Source: Acidobacteriota bacterium
GTDB lineage: Bacteria > Acidobacteriota > Vicinamibacteria > Fen-336
DNA length: 64,000 nt
Direction: 5' to 3'
Assembly: GCA_011526565.1 (NCBI GenBank)
Contig: WYBL01000123.1
Span: forward strand, 1 to 64,000
A model generated the notes under the pieces. It did not search any database and was not told where the DNA came from. It was given only the letters and a program-made list of their open reading frames with translations. The translations under genes were made by a program, and so were the position numbers. Numbering within the stretch: the first letter of the stretch is position 1; each line of letters opens with the position of its first letter. Below, in pieces: positions 15,623 through 23,970 of the stretch.

Positions 15623-18532
15623 ATGAAGAGCTCGAACCGCCTGCGGCGGCTCGTGGCGGTGGCCCTCGCCATCGTCGCCGGCTTCGCCGCGCCGTCCGCC
15701 TTCGCCCAGGGCACGCAGACCGCGACCCTCAGCGGCATCGCCTCCTCGCAGGACGGCCAGCCGCTGCCCGGCGTCACCGTCACCATTTCGTCGCCTTCGC
15801 TTCAGGGCGAGCGCACCGCCGTCACCGACGCCAACGGCGGCTACATCTTCCGCGGCCTGCCGAACGGCCGCTACAAGGTCGCTTTCACCTTGTCCGGCTT
15901 CGCGACCATCGAGCGCCAGCAGAACCTGGTCCTCGGCGACGCGATCAGCGTCAACGCGACGATGAGCGTGCAGAGCGTCGAGGAGACGGTCACGGTCACC
16001 GCGGAGGCCCCCTCGGTGCTCAACACCACGACCGTCGGCGCCAACTACAAGGGCGAGCAGATCGACAAGCTGGCGATGAACCGCAACCTGGCGGCGATCG
16101 CCGAGTTCGCGCCCGGCCTCACCGACAACACCCCGAACGCGGGCCAGGTCACGATCGCCGGCGCGTTCGCCTTCGACAACGTGTTCCTGCTCAACGGCGT
16201 CGACATCAACGACAACCTGTTCGGCACCGCCAACAACCTGTTCATCGAGGACGCGATCGAGGAGACCCAGGTGCTGACGTCCGGCATCTCGGCCGAGTTC
16301 GGCCGCTTCTCCGGCGGCGTCATCAACGCCGTGACCAAGCGCGGCGGCAACACGTTCACCGGCAGCGTGCGCCTCGACGCGACCAACCCGAAGTGGACCG
16401 ACGAGACGCCGCGCCAGAAGGAACTGGGCCAGCAGCAGGCCGACAAGTTCAACAAGGTCTGGCAGGCCACCCTCGGCGGCCCGATCGTCAAGGACCGGCT
16501 CTGGTTCTTCGCGGCCGGCCGCAAGCAGAACGCGACCACCACCCAGACCCTGGCCGTGACCGGCATCCAGTTCGAGCAGGTCGTCGACAACCCGCGGTAC
16601 GAGGTCAAGCTCACCGGCTCGATCAACCCCAACCACACGATCACGGCCAGCTACGCCGACAACGAGACCGAGCAGACCAACGCCTCCTTCGGGTTCTCGA
16701 TCGACCCGCGCGTGGTCGGCACCCGCCAGCTCCCGAACACGCTGATGGTCGCCAACTACAACGGCGTGCTCTCGCCCAGCCTGTTCTTCGAGGCCCAGTA
16801 CTCGGAGAAGACGTTCGGCTTCCGCAACACCGGCGGTACCTCGCTGAACATCGTCGACTCGCCGTTCCTGGCCCGCGGCTTCGCCGGCATCCCGGCCAAC
16901 AGCCACTACAACGCCCGCTACTTCGACTCGACCGACCCCGAGGACCGCAACAACCGCCAGATCACGGCGGCGCTGTCGTACTTCCTGACGACGCCGAGCT
17001 TCGGCCGCCACGACCTCAAGGTCGGCGCCGAGCGCTTCACCTCGACCCGCACGGGCGGCAACAGCCAGACCTCGACGGGCTGGGTGTTCCAGGTCGACCC
17101 GCTGCTCTCGGGCGGCAACGTCTCGACCGACTCGACGGGCCGCATCATCCCCAACTTCGTGCCCGGCCAGAGCCGGCTGCAGCAGTGGCTGCCGCTGCGG
17201 GGCGCCACGATCGACATCAACACCCTGTCGCTGTACGTGAACGACCGCTGGACGCTGAACGACCGCTGGAGCTTCAACGTCGGCTTCCGTTACGAGCAGG
17301 TGAAGAGCGAGGCCACCAACGTGCAGGCGGGCGCCGACACCAGCGCGCTGGTGCCGCGCCTCGGCGCGACGTGGGACATCAACGGTGACGGCAAGCACAA
17401 GCTGTTCGCGACCTACGCGGTCTACGCCGGCCGCGCGGCCGAGACCCAGTTCGCGGGCAACACCAACGTCGGCAACCCCTCGTCGCTCACCTGGGAGTAC
17501 ACGGGCCCGGCCGGCTCGGGCATGGACTTCGCGGCGGGCTTCAACCCGGCGAACTACTCGCGGCTGATCAACGGCAACTTCCCGACCGCCAACGTGATCT
17601 TCGCCGACGACCTGCAGACCCCCCGCACCCGCGAGTGGACGCTGCAGTACGGCGTGCGCCTCGGCAGCAAGGGCGAGGTGAAGGCCATCTTCACCGACCG
17701 CAAGGCCTCCGACTTCCTCGAGAACTTCGTCGACGACCCGACGGCCGCGGGCAAGACGCTCGTCACCTACGAGGGCCGCACCATCGGCAACCTGGACAAC
17801 GTCTACATCCGCAACCTGGACGGCGGCAAGCGCGAGTACCAGGGCATCCAGCTCCAGGGCAGCTACCGGCTGACCGACCGCTGGAACCTGGCCGGCCACT
17901 ACACCCACCAGCTCAAGAACGACGGCAACATCGAGGGCGAGGCGGCCAACCAGCCCGGCGTCTACTCGGCGGTGCTCGGCAACTACCCCGAGATCGTGGC
18001 CCAGGAGCGCGGCAACCCCGACGGGCGCCTGAACGACTTCCAGGCCCACAAGGTCCGCGTCTGGACCAACTACGACCTCGACCTCGGCCGCGCCGGCAAC
18101 GTCTCGCTCGGCGCGACGTATCGCTGGAACTCGCCGCTGACGTTCAGCTACCAGGCGACCGTCGCCACCTCGGCGATCCAGCGCGGCCGCAACCCCGGCT
18201 ACGGCCAGGTGCCGACCAGCCAGGCGCTGTTCTTCGGTGAGCGCGGCGCCGGCGAGTTCGAGGCCAGCCACCTGTTCGACCTCGCGCTCAACTACGAGAT
18301 CCCCGTGGTCGGCAAGGTGCGTCCCTACTTCAAGGCGGAGCTGCGCAACGCGTTCAACTCCACCCCGCTGATCGGCTTCGACACCACGATCCTGCCGATC
18401 ACCACGTCGGCCCTCGACGCCGACGGCCTGCCGACGACGTTCAACCGCGGTCCCAACTTCGGGAAGGGCCTGACCAACGCCCACTTCCCGATCCCGCGCA
18501 CGTTCCAGTTCTCGGCCGGCTTCCGCTTCTAG
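15623..18532 (+). CDS. Oar-like TonB-dependent outer-membrane receptor
   Basis: 969-residue outer-membrane protein. ATG at 15623 is chosen because a clean signal peptide follows (RRLVAVALAIVAGFAAPSAFAQ). Domains: CarboxypepD_reg-like fold (about 32-110; QDGQPLPGVTVTI, TDANGGYIFRGLPNGRYKVAF), then SVEETVTVTAEAP, the plug-like region (AGAFAFDNVFLLNGVDINDN, SAEFGRFSGGVINAVTKRGGN) and a long beta-barrel ending in the outer-membrane signature FQFSAGFRF. Such Oar-type proteins are typical of Acidobacteriota and Myxococcota and are thought to import oligomers or export/secrete; the substrate is unknown. It may be under the membrane regulator encoded upstream, and it ends at a strong terminator. Confidence 0.9.
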   Translation: MKSSNRLRRLVAVALAIVAGFAAPSAFAQGTQTATLSGIASSQDGQPLPGVTVTISSPSLQGERTAVTDANGGYIFRGLPNGRYKVAFTLSGFATIERQQNLVLGDAISVNATMSVQSVEETVTVTAEAPSVLNTTTVGANYKGEQIDKLAMNRNLAAIAEFAPGLTDNTPNAGQVTIAGAFAFDNVFLLNGVDINDNLFGTANNLFIEDAIEETQVLTSGISAEFGRFSGGVINAVTKRGGNTFTGSVRLDATNPKWTDETPRQKELGQQQADKFNKVWQATLGGPIVKDRLWFFAAGRKQNATTTQTLAVTGIQFEQVVDNPRYEVKLTGSINPNHTITASYADNETEQTNASFGFSIDPRVVGTRQLPNTLMVANYNGVLSPSLFFEAQYSEKTFGFRNTGGTSLNIVDSPFLARGFAGIPANSHYNARYFDSTDPEDRNNRQITAALSYFLTTPSFGRHDLKVGAERFTSTRTGGNSQTSTGWVFQVDPLLSGGNVSTDSTGRIIPNFVPGQSRLQQWLPLRGATIDINTLSLYVNDRWTLNDRWSFNVGFRYEQVKSEATNVQAGADTSALVPRLGATWDINGDGKHKLFATYAVYAGRAAETQFAGNTNVGNPSSLTWEYTGPAGSGMDFAAGFNPANYSRLINGNFPTANVIFADDLQTPRTREWTLQYGVRLGSKGEVKAIFTDRKASDFLENFVDDPTAAGKTLVTYEGRTIGNLDNVYIRNLDGGKREYQGIQLQGSYRLTDRWNLAGHYTHQLKNDGNIEGEAANQPGVYSAVLGNYPEIVAQERGNPDGRLNDFQAHKVRVWTNYDLDLGRAGNVSLGATYRWNSPLTFSYQATVATSAIQRGRNPGYGQVPTSQALFFGERGAGEFEASHLFDLALNYEIPVVGKVRPYFKAELRNAFNSTPLIGFDTTILPITTSALDADGLPTTFNRGPNFGKGLTNAHFPIPRTFQFSAGFRF

Positions 18533-18540
18533 CTGACCAG

Positions 18541-18588
18541 GGGGCGCCTCGGCGGCCAAGAGCCCGCCGGGGCGCCCCTCTTTCTTCT
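18541..18588 (+). terminator. Strong intrinsic terminator of the TonB receptor
   Basis: GGGGCGCCTCGGCGG pairs with CCCGCCGGGGCGCCCC (about 15 bp, one G-T) around a short loop, ending at 18578 and followed by TCTTTCTTCT. It starts 8 bp after the receptor stop. Confidence 0.9.
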
Positions 18589-18651
18589 GGAATCGCCCTG
18601 TGACGCAGGCGTTCAAGTCGAGCCCGACATGGCGTCGAGCCGGCCTGCAGC

Positions 18652-18669
18652 ACTCGGTCCGGACCGAGT
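18652..18669. promoter_or_regulatory. 18-bp perfect palindrome
   Basis: ACTCGGTCC/GGACCGAGT is a gapless, perfect 18-bp inverted repeat in the roughly 140-bp space between the receptor terminator and the 3' end of hicB. It has no loop, so it is more like a protein-binding site than a terminator. No promoter or gene start adjoins it in an obvious way. Confidence 0.4.
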
Positions 18670-18731
18670 TGGCCCCTTCGCTCCGCGTCGCCAGCTATTC
18701 TCCGAGCGAAGACCTCGGCTCTAGGTGCGCT

Positions 18732-18956
18732 TCAAACCACAGGGATGGCGAACTCTTCGCGCACCACGTCGTGGCCCTCCGCTTCGCGGCGAGCGAGTTC
18801 ACGGTTCGCTTCGATGATGAGCTGGATGGCCTCCTTGAGGCTCTCCCGCGCTTCCTCGAGCGTGCGTTCCTGCACGTTGCAGCCGGGCAGTTCCTCGACG
18901 TAGCCGACCCACCAGGAGTCGACCTGTTCGAAGACGCCCGTGTACGTATTCGTCAT
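18732..18956 (-). CDS. HicB-family antitoxin-like protein (no HicA found)
   Basis: 74 residues with the HicB fold: YTGVFEQVDSWWVGYVEELPGCNVQERTLEEARESLKEAIQLII is the standard partial RNase-H-like core (strand, strand, PGC turn, TLEEA helix). HicB normally neutralises the small RNase HicA encoded next to it. I examined both sides: the asparagine synthetase ends 5 bp upstream and the 200 bp downstream hold no HicA-like frame, and no HTH tail is present on this HicB. It is therefore a solitary HicB, either a remnant or one of the many stand-alone members of unknown role. Its position directly after asnB suggests co-transcription. Confidence 0.8.
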   Translation of the reverse strand: MTNTYTGVFEQVDSWWVGYVEELPGCNVQERTLEEARESLKEAIQLIIEANRELARREAEGHDVVREEFAIPVV

Positions 18957-18961
18957 CGCCT

Positions 18962-20845
18962 TCACCCCCGCACGCCTCGCTGGCGGGCCCACTCGCCGGC
19001 GCACAGGGCTGCGAACAGGCCGTGGACGCTGGCGGCGTCGCCCGCTTCCGCGTGGCGGCGCAGCGCGCGCACCGCTGCCGCGTCGAGCAGGCCCGGGGCC
19101 AGCGCCGACTCCAGCGCCGCGTCGAGCCGGGCGCGGGTCTGCGGCTGCGCGAGGTCGCGCGCGAACGAGGTCTCGAACCCGCGCTTGGGTCGCGCCGCGG
19201 CCGCGGCGCCCAGCCGGCGCGCCGCGATCTCCCGCAACGGAAGCTTGCCGATGTCCCCGCGGCGCAGCGCCGACGGCGGCAGCGCCAGCGCCGCCTCCAC
19301 CAGGCGGTGATCGAGCAGCGGCACCCGCGCCTCGACGCCCCAGGCCATCGTCATCCGGTCCGCCTTGGCCAGCATCTCGTCGACGAGGCTCGTGCCGAGA
19401 TCCACGACCCGCATCCGCGTCAGCTCCGGCGCGTCTCCGCAGCCCTCCCACAGCGCCCGCACCCGCGCCGCGTGCCGCCCCTCCGCCACGCCTGCCCGCG
19501 CGTCCGCGCGCAGCAGCGCCGTCGCTGCGTCGGGCGGCAGCATCCACAGCCGGCTCAGGTACTCGCCGGGCGCGTCGCCTCCCATCGCGCGAAGCTGCGC
19601 CCGCCCGCGCGCCGCCCGCGGCCCCGGCCACGCGCCGAGCGCGAGCCCGAGCGCTCCCCGCGCCACCGGGTGCAGCGCGAGCGGAAGCCACGAGAAGCGC
19701 AGCGTCCCCAGCGGCCGGTGCCGCAGGTACCCCGCGAACACCTCGTCACCGCCGTCCCCGGTCAGCACGCACTTCAGCCCCTCGTCCGCCGCCGCCCGCG
19801 CCAGCCGGAACAGCGGCACCGCGCTCAGCAGCCCCAGCGGCTGGTCCATCGCGGCTACCACGTCCTCGAACCCGTCGAGCAGCCCGCCCCCCAGGTCCAG
19901 CCGCTGACATTCGAGCCCCAGCCGCGAAGCCGTCGCCGCCGCCGCAGCGCTCTCGTCCGCCGCATCGCCGGGAAACGCCGCCGTCAACGCCCGCAGCGCC
20001 CCGCCTCCGGCCTCGCTCGCGCACGCCGCCACCAGCCCCGAGTCCAGCCCCCCGGAGAGGAACGCCCCGACCCCCACGTCCGCCACCAGGTGCAGCCGCG
20101 CGCTCTCGACCAGCGCTTCCTCGAGAGCCCCCGCCCCCACGCCCTCCGCGCCGCGGACGGCCCCCGCAAGATCCCAGTACCGCGTCTCCCGCCGCGCCCC
20201 GGAAGCCGAGACCGCCAGCACGGTCCCCGGCTCCAGCGCCCGCGCGTCCGCCCAGAGCGTTTGGGGGGATGGCGGCGTCAGCAGCGCGAGCTGGTCGCGC
20301 AGCGATGTCCAGTCCAGCCGCCGTGGCACCTCGGTGAAAGCGACCAGCGCGTCGAGCGTCGAGCCGAACCAGACCCCGCGCGGCGACTCGTGCACGTAGA
20401 GCGGCTTGATCCCCAGCCGGTCCCGCCCCAGCAGCAGCCGCCGCCGCGCCGCGTCCCACAGCGCGAACGCGAACATCCCGCGCGTGTCGCGCAGCATCGC
20501 CCCGGGATCGTCCGGGTGCGCGTCGTAGAGCCGCAGCAGCACCTCGGCGTCCGACTGCGTGCGGAACGCGAAGCGCGACGAGAGCCCGCGCCGCAGCTCG
20601 CGGAAGTTGTAGAGCTCGCCGTTGTAGACGAGCCGCAGCCGCCCGCCGTCGACCTCCATCGGCTGCGCCCCGGCGTCGGACAGGTCGAGGATCGCCAGCC
20701 GCCGGTGGACGAGCGCGAGCCCTGCCTCGACGTGCTCCCCCGCGCCGTCCGGCCCGCGCCGCGCGAGCGCGGCCGAGGCGGCGGCCACCCCGCCCGGATC
20801 GGGCGTCCGGCCGTCGAAGAAGAGCGCCCCGGCGATCCCGCACAC
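18962..20845 (-). CDS. asnB: Asparagine synthase (glutamine-hydrolysing)
   Basis: Transfers glutamine-derived ammonia to an ATP-activated aspartate (or a related carboxylate). 627 residues. GTG at 20845 is required as start because the next codon is the catalytic cysteine: CGIAGALFF, the class II amidotransferase nucleophile exposed after Met removal. The glutaminase domain (about 1-210) has HRRLAILDLSDAGAQP and YNGELYN (74-80); the synthetase domain has the pyrophosphatase loop SGGLDS (264-269), LTGDGGDEVFAGYLRH and VEARVPLLDHRLVE. Enzymes of this type are either AsnB proper or glycan/peptide amidating relatives. The gene is divergent from the metallopeptidase gene, 41 bp apart, and is followed by hicB. 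Confidence 0.9.
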   Translation of the reverse strand: MCGIAGALFFDGRTPDPGGVAAASAALARRGPDGAGEHVEAGLALVHRRLAILDLSDAGAQPMEVDGGRLRLVYNGELYNFRELRRGLSSRFAFRTQSDAEVLLRLYDAHPDDPGAMLRDTRGMFAFALWDAARRRLLLGRDRLGIKPLYVHESPRGVWFGSTLDALVAFTEVPRRLDWTSLRDQLALLTPPSPQTLWADARALEPGTVLAVSASGARRETRYWDLAGAVRGAEGVGAGALEEALVESARLHLVADVGVGAFLSGGLDSGLVAACASEAGGGALRALTAAFPGDAADESAAAAATASRLGLECQRLDLGGGLLDGFEDVVAAMDQPLGLLSAVPLFRLARAAADEGLKCVLTGDGGDEVFAGYLRHRPLGTLRFSWLPLALHPVARGALGLALGAWPGPRAARGRAQLRAMGGDAPGEYLSRLWMLPPDAATALLRADARAGVAEGRHAARVRALWEGCGDAPELTRMRVVDLGTSLVDEMLAKADRMTMAWGVEARVPLLDHRLVEAALALPPSALRRGDIGKLPLREIAARRLGAAAAARPKRGFETSFARDLAQPQTRARLDAALESALAPGLLDAAAVRALRRHAEAGDAASVHGLFAALCAGEWARQRGVRG

Positions 20846-20886
20846 GGCCGGGAGTCTCACAGAAAATCGGGCACAATCCGCGCCGC

Positions 20887-23853
20887 ATGCACCCCGCCTG
20901 CCGCAAGAGCCCGACCCTGGCCGTCGTGTGCCTGCTCGCCGCCGCACTGCTCGCCCCGGCCGCGCCGCCCGCCGCCGCCCAGACCCTGCAGATGATCGAG
21001 ACCCCCGACCTGCGCCTCATCTACACGGGCGGCGCCGAGGGCTTCCTGATCCCGCACGCCGGGCGCACGTTCATGAACTCGCTCGACTTCCAGAAGCGGA
21101 CCTTCGGGCACGAGCCGTGGGAGAAGCCGAACCTGCTGCTGCTCGACCTCTCGGACGTCGGCAACGCCGGCGCCTCCGCGATCCCGCGCAACTTCCTCTC
21201 GGTGCAGATAGCACCACTCGGGTTCGCGTTCGAGACGCTGGCCGCCAACGACCGGATGAACGTGATCATGAACCACGAGCTGGTCCACGTGGCGATGATG
21301 GACCGCGCCTCCGGCCCCGACCGCTTCTGGCGCAAGGTGTTCGGCGGCAAGGTGAGCCCGGTGGCAGCCCACCCCGAGTCGATCCTCTACCTGCGCCTCA
21401 CCGCGCCGCGCACGCTGACCCCGCGCTGGTTCCTCGAGGGCTCGGCGGTGTTCGCGGACACCTGGATGGCAGGCGGCCTCGGCCGCGCCCAGAGCGGCTG
21501 GGACGAGATGGTGTTCCGCGCGATGACGCGCGACGACGCCCGCTTCTACGATCCCCTCGGCCTCGTCGCCGAAGGCACGAAGATCGACTTCCAGACCCAG
21601 GTCCACTCCTACCTCTACGGCACCCGCTTCCTGCTCCACGTGGCGATGAAGCACGGGCCGGAGAAGCTGGTCGACTGGTTCGCGCGGCGCGAGGGCTCGA
21701 AGGCCGACTTCGCCGCCGACTTCCGCCGCCTCTTCGGCGCCTCGATCGAACAGGAGTGGGCGCGCTTCGTCGAGGAGGAGAAGGCGTTCCAGCGCAGGAA
21801 CCTGGAGGCGATCCGCAAGCACCCGGTGACGCCCTACGAGGATCTCTCGCCGAAGGCGCTCGGCTCGGTCTCGCGCGCCTTCTTCGACGCGGCCACCGGC
21901 AGGCTCTACGCCGGCCTCAACTACCCCGGCACCATCGCCCACGTCGGCGCCATCGACGTGAAGACCGGCGAGGTCGACAAGCTCGTCGACATCAAGGGCC
22001 CGACGATCTACACGGTCACCTCGCTGGCGTGGGACGCGAAGGCGCGCAAGCTCTTCTACACGACCGACAACGTCGCCTTCCGCGACCTCGTCGAGCTCGA
22101 CCCGCAGACGGGGAAGACGCGCGTGCTGCAGAAGGACGCCCGCATCGGCGACCTGGCGATCGACGCCTCCGACCAGTCGCTGTGGGGCATCCGCCACTAC
22201 AACGGCCTGACCACGCTGGTGCGGATGCCGGGCGACCACACCGACTGGAACCAGATCCACACCTGGCCCTACGGAGAGATCCTGTACGACCTCGACATCT
22301 CGCCCGACGGCCGCTACCTCGCCGCCTCGTTCGGCGAGATCACCGGCCGCCAGACGCTGCGGGTGTGGGACAAGGCGAAGCTGATGGCGGGCGACGCGAC
22401 GCCGCTGCGCGAGCAGGAGTTCGCGGGCGCGACGCCGTCGTCGTTCGTGTTCTCGCCCGACGGAGCGTGGCTGTACGGCAGCGCGTACTACTCCGGCGTC
22501 TCGAACCTGTTCCGCTGGGAGGTGGCGACCGGCACGCTGCAGGCGCTGACCAACGCGGAGACCGGCTTCTTCCGCCCGATCCCGCAGGAGGACGGGACGC
22601 TCTTCGCGTTCCGCTACTCGGGCCAGGGCTTCGTGCCCGTCAAGCTCGAGGTGAACCCGACCGAGGACCTGGAGCCGATCGCGTTCTTCGGCCAGCAGCT
22701 CGTCGAGAAGTACCCGCAACTGAAGGACTGGATGCTCGGCTCGCCCGCGAAGATCCCGTTCGAGGAGCAGATCCAGCGCAAGGAGTCCTACGAGCCCGTC
22801 AAGCGCCTCGCGTTCGAGTCGGCCTACCCGATCGTCGAGGGCTACAAGGACTTCGCGGGCCCCGGCTACGCCGTGACGTTCTCCGACTACGCGCAGCTCG
22901 CGAAGGCGAGCTTCTCGGTCTCCTACTCGCCCGACCGCGACCTGCCGTCGGAGGAGCGGCTGCACCTGCGCGGCGAGCTCAAGCGCTACGACCTCGCGTT
23001 GCGCGCGCGCTGGAACGGCGCCGACTTCTACGACCTGGTGGGCCCGACCAGGACCTCCCGCAAGGGCTTCGCCGGCGGCGTCGGCTGGCGCAAGACTCTG
23101 CTCTACGACGGCCCGAGGGAGGCCGAGTTCAACGCCGACGTCGACTACTTCGCGGGCCTCGACACGCTGCCCGAGTTCCAGAACGTGGCTTCGGCGCAGA
23201 GCCGGATGCTGTCGGTGCAGGCGAAGGCGACCTACAAGGACCTGCGCGGTTCGCAGGGCAAGGTCGACGACGAGCGCGGCCTCCGCGCCGAGCTGTGGGC
23301 AGGCGCCGACTTCGCGGGCGGCGAGGCGTTCCCCAAGGCGCTGGCCAGCTTCGACGTCGGCCGACCGCTGCCGATCCCGCACTCGTCGCTGTTCCTGCGC
23401 TCGGCGGTGGGCAAGGCCTGGGGCCCGGAGGAGGACCCGCTTGCGGCGCTCTACCTCGGCGGCTTCGGCAACAACTGGGTCGACCACCGCGACGAGAAGC
23501 GCTACCGCCGCTGGTACGCGTTCCCCGGCGCCGAACTCAACGAGCTGGCCGGTCGCACGTTCGTGCGCAGCACGCTCGAGTGGAACCTGCCCCCCGTCCG
23601 CTTCCGCCGCGCGGGCAAACCCGCCTTCTACGTGAGCTGGGCCCGTCCGGCCCTCTTCGCCGGCGTGGCCGTCACCGACTTCGACGCCGCGGCGCGCCGC
23701 AACACGACCTGGAACGCCGGCGCCCAGGTCGACTTCTCGATCACCAGCCTCCACGCCCTCGACCTGGTCCTCTCGGTCGGCCAGGCCTGGGCCTTCGCCG
23801 ACCAGCGCAAGACCACGTCCGAGACGATGGTCTCCCTCAAGGTCTTGAGGTAA
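20887..23853 (+). CDS. Secreted gluzincin metallopeptidase fused to a propeller and a C-terminal beta-barrel-like domain
   Basis: 988 residues with a signal peptide (LAVVCLLAAALLAPAAPPAA) cut near residue 31. Residues about 35-310 are a peptidase-MA-like domain: NHELVHVAMMD places the HExxH zinc motif at 130-134, and WFLEGSAVFADTW (181-193) gives the third ligand glutamate E184. About 310-640 contain propeller-type repeats (YDLDISPDGRYLAASFG, SFVFSPDGAWLYGSAY). From about 650 to the end, alternating strands (SFSVSYSPDRDL, ELKRYDLALRARWNG, AEFNADVDYFAG, TFVRSTLEWNLPPVRF, AGAQVDFSITS) and a terminal SETMVSLKVLR look like an outer-membrane beta-barrel of the type that follows propellers in some Bacteroidota/Acidobacteriota proteins. 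The protein would then be an outer-membrane-anchored periplasmic peptidase. The barrel assignment is by pattern only. Confidence 0.75.
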   Translation: MHPACRKSPTLAVVCLLAAALLAPAAPPAAAQTLQMIETPDLRLIYTGGAEGFLIPHAGRTFMNSLDFQKRTFGHEPWEKPNLLLLDLSDVGNAGASAIPRNFLSVQIAPLGFAFETLAANDRMNVIMNHELVHVAMMDRASGPDRFWRKVFGGKVSPVAAHPESILYLRLTAPRTLTPRWFLEGSAVFADTWMAGGLGRAQSGWDEMVFRAMTRDDARFYDPLGLVAEGTKIDFQTQVHSYLYGTRFLLHVAMKHGPEKLVDWFARREGSKADFAADFRRLFGASIEQEWARFVEEEKAFQRRNLEAIRKHPVTPYEDLSPKALGSVSRAFFDAATGRLYAGLNYPGTIAHVGAIDVKTGEVDKLVDIKGPTIYTVTSLAWDAKARKLFYTTDNVAFRDLVELDPQTGKTRVLQKDARIGDLAIDASDQSLWGIRHYNGLTTLVRMPGDHTDWNQIHTWPYGEILYDLDISPDGRYLAASFGEITGRQTLRVWDKAKLMAGDATPLREQEFAGATPSSFVFSPDGAWLYGSAYYSGVSNLFRWEVATGTLQALTNAETGFFRPIPQEDGTLFAFRYSGQGFVPVKLEVNPTEDLEPIAFFGQQLVEKYPQLKDWMLGSPAKIPFEEQIQRKESYEPVKRLAFESAYPIVEGYKDFAGPGYAVTFSDYAQLAKASFSVSYSPDRDLPSEERLHLRGELKRYDLALRARWNGADFYDLVGPTRTSRKGFAGGVGWRKTLLYDGPREAEFNADVDYFAGLDTLPEFQNVASAQSRMLSVQAKATYKDLRGSQGKVDDERGLRAELWAGADFAGGEAFPKALASFDVGRPLPIPHSSLFLRSAVGKAWGPEEDPLAALYLGGFGNNWVDHRDEKRYRRWYAFPGAELNELAGRTFVRSTLEWNLPPVRFRRAGKPAFYVSWARPALFAGVAVTDFDAAARRNTTWNAGAQVDFSITSLHALDLVLSVGQAWAFADQRKTTSETMVSLKVLR

Positions 23854-23880
23854 ACGGTCGCCGGCCGCGCACTCCCGGCC

Positions 23881-23970
23881 TCACTTCAGGGCAGCGAGAA
23901 GGTCACCGACCAGGGCCTCGAAGAGCACCGGGATCTGCTCCCCGTCACCGAACTCGTCGAAGTCACTCAT
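23881..23970 (-). pseudogene. 29-codon ORF overlapping the AbiEi-like gene; possible stump of a partner toxin gene
   Basis: Its ATG overlaps the stop of the AbiEi-like gene (ATGA) and it reads MSDFDEFGDGEQIPVLFEAL then VGDLLAALK before the stop. AbiEi-type antitoxins are normally followed at this overlap by an AbiEii nucleotidyltransferase toxin of about 280-300 residues. Here the frame ends after 29 codons and the convergent metallopeptidase gene ends 27 bp further on, so no room remains for a toxin. It may be a genuine small protein or a truncated remnant. Confidence 0.35.

Noticed and set aside
15311..18616. 1101-codon antisense frame over the TonB receptor
   Set aside because: Same GC-driven shadow effect; no signal peptide, motif or ribosome-binding site, and the receptor frame has a signal peptide and domains.
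18601..18640. T-arm-like GTTCAAGTC, possible tRNA
   Set aside because: The flanking stem does not pair and no acceptor, D or anticodon arm can be drawn.
18532..18731. Possible HicA gene next to HicB
   Set aside because: No frame with the HicA motifs was found on either strand; only the terminator and the 18-bp palindrome.
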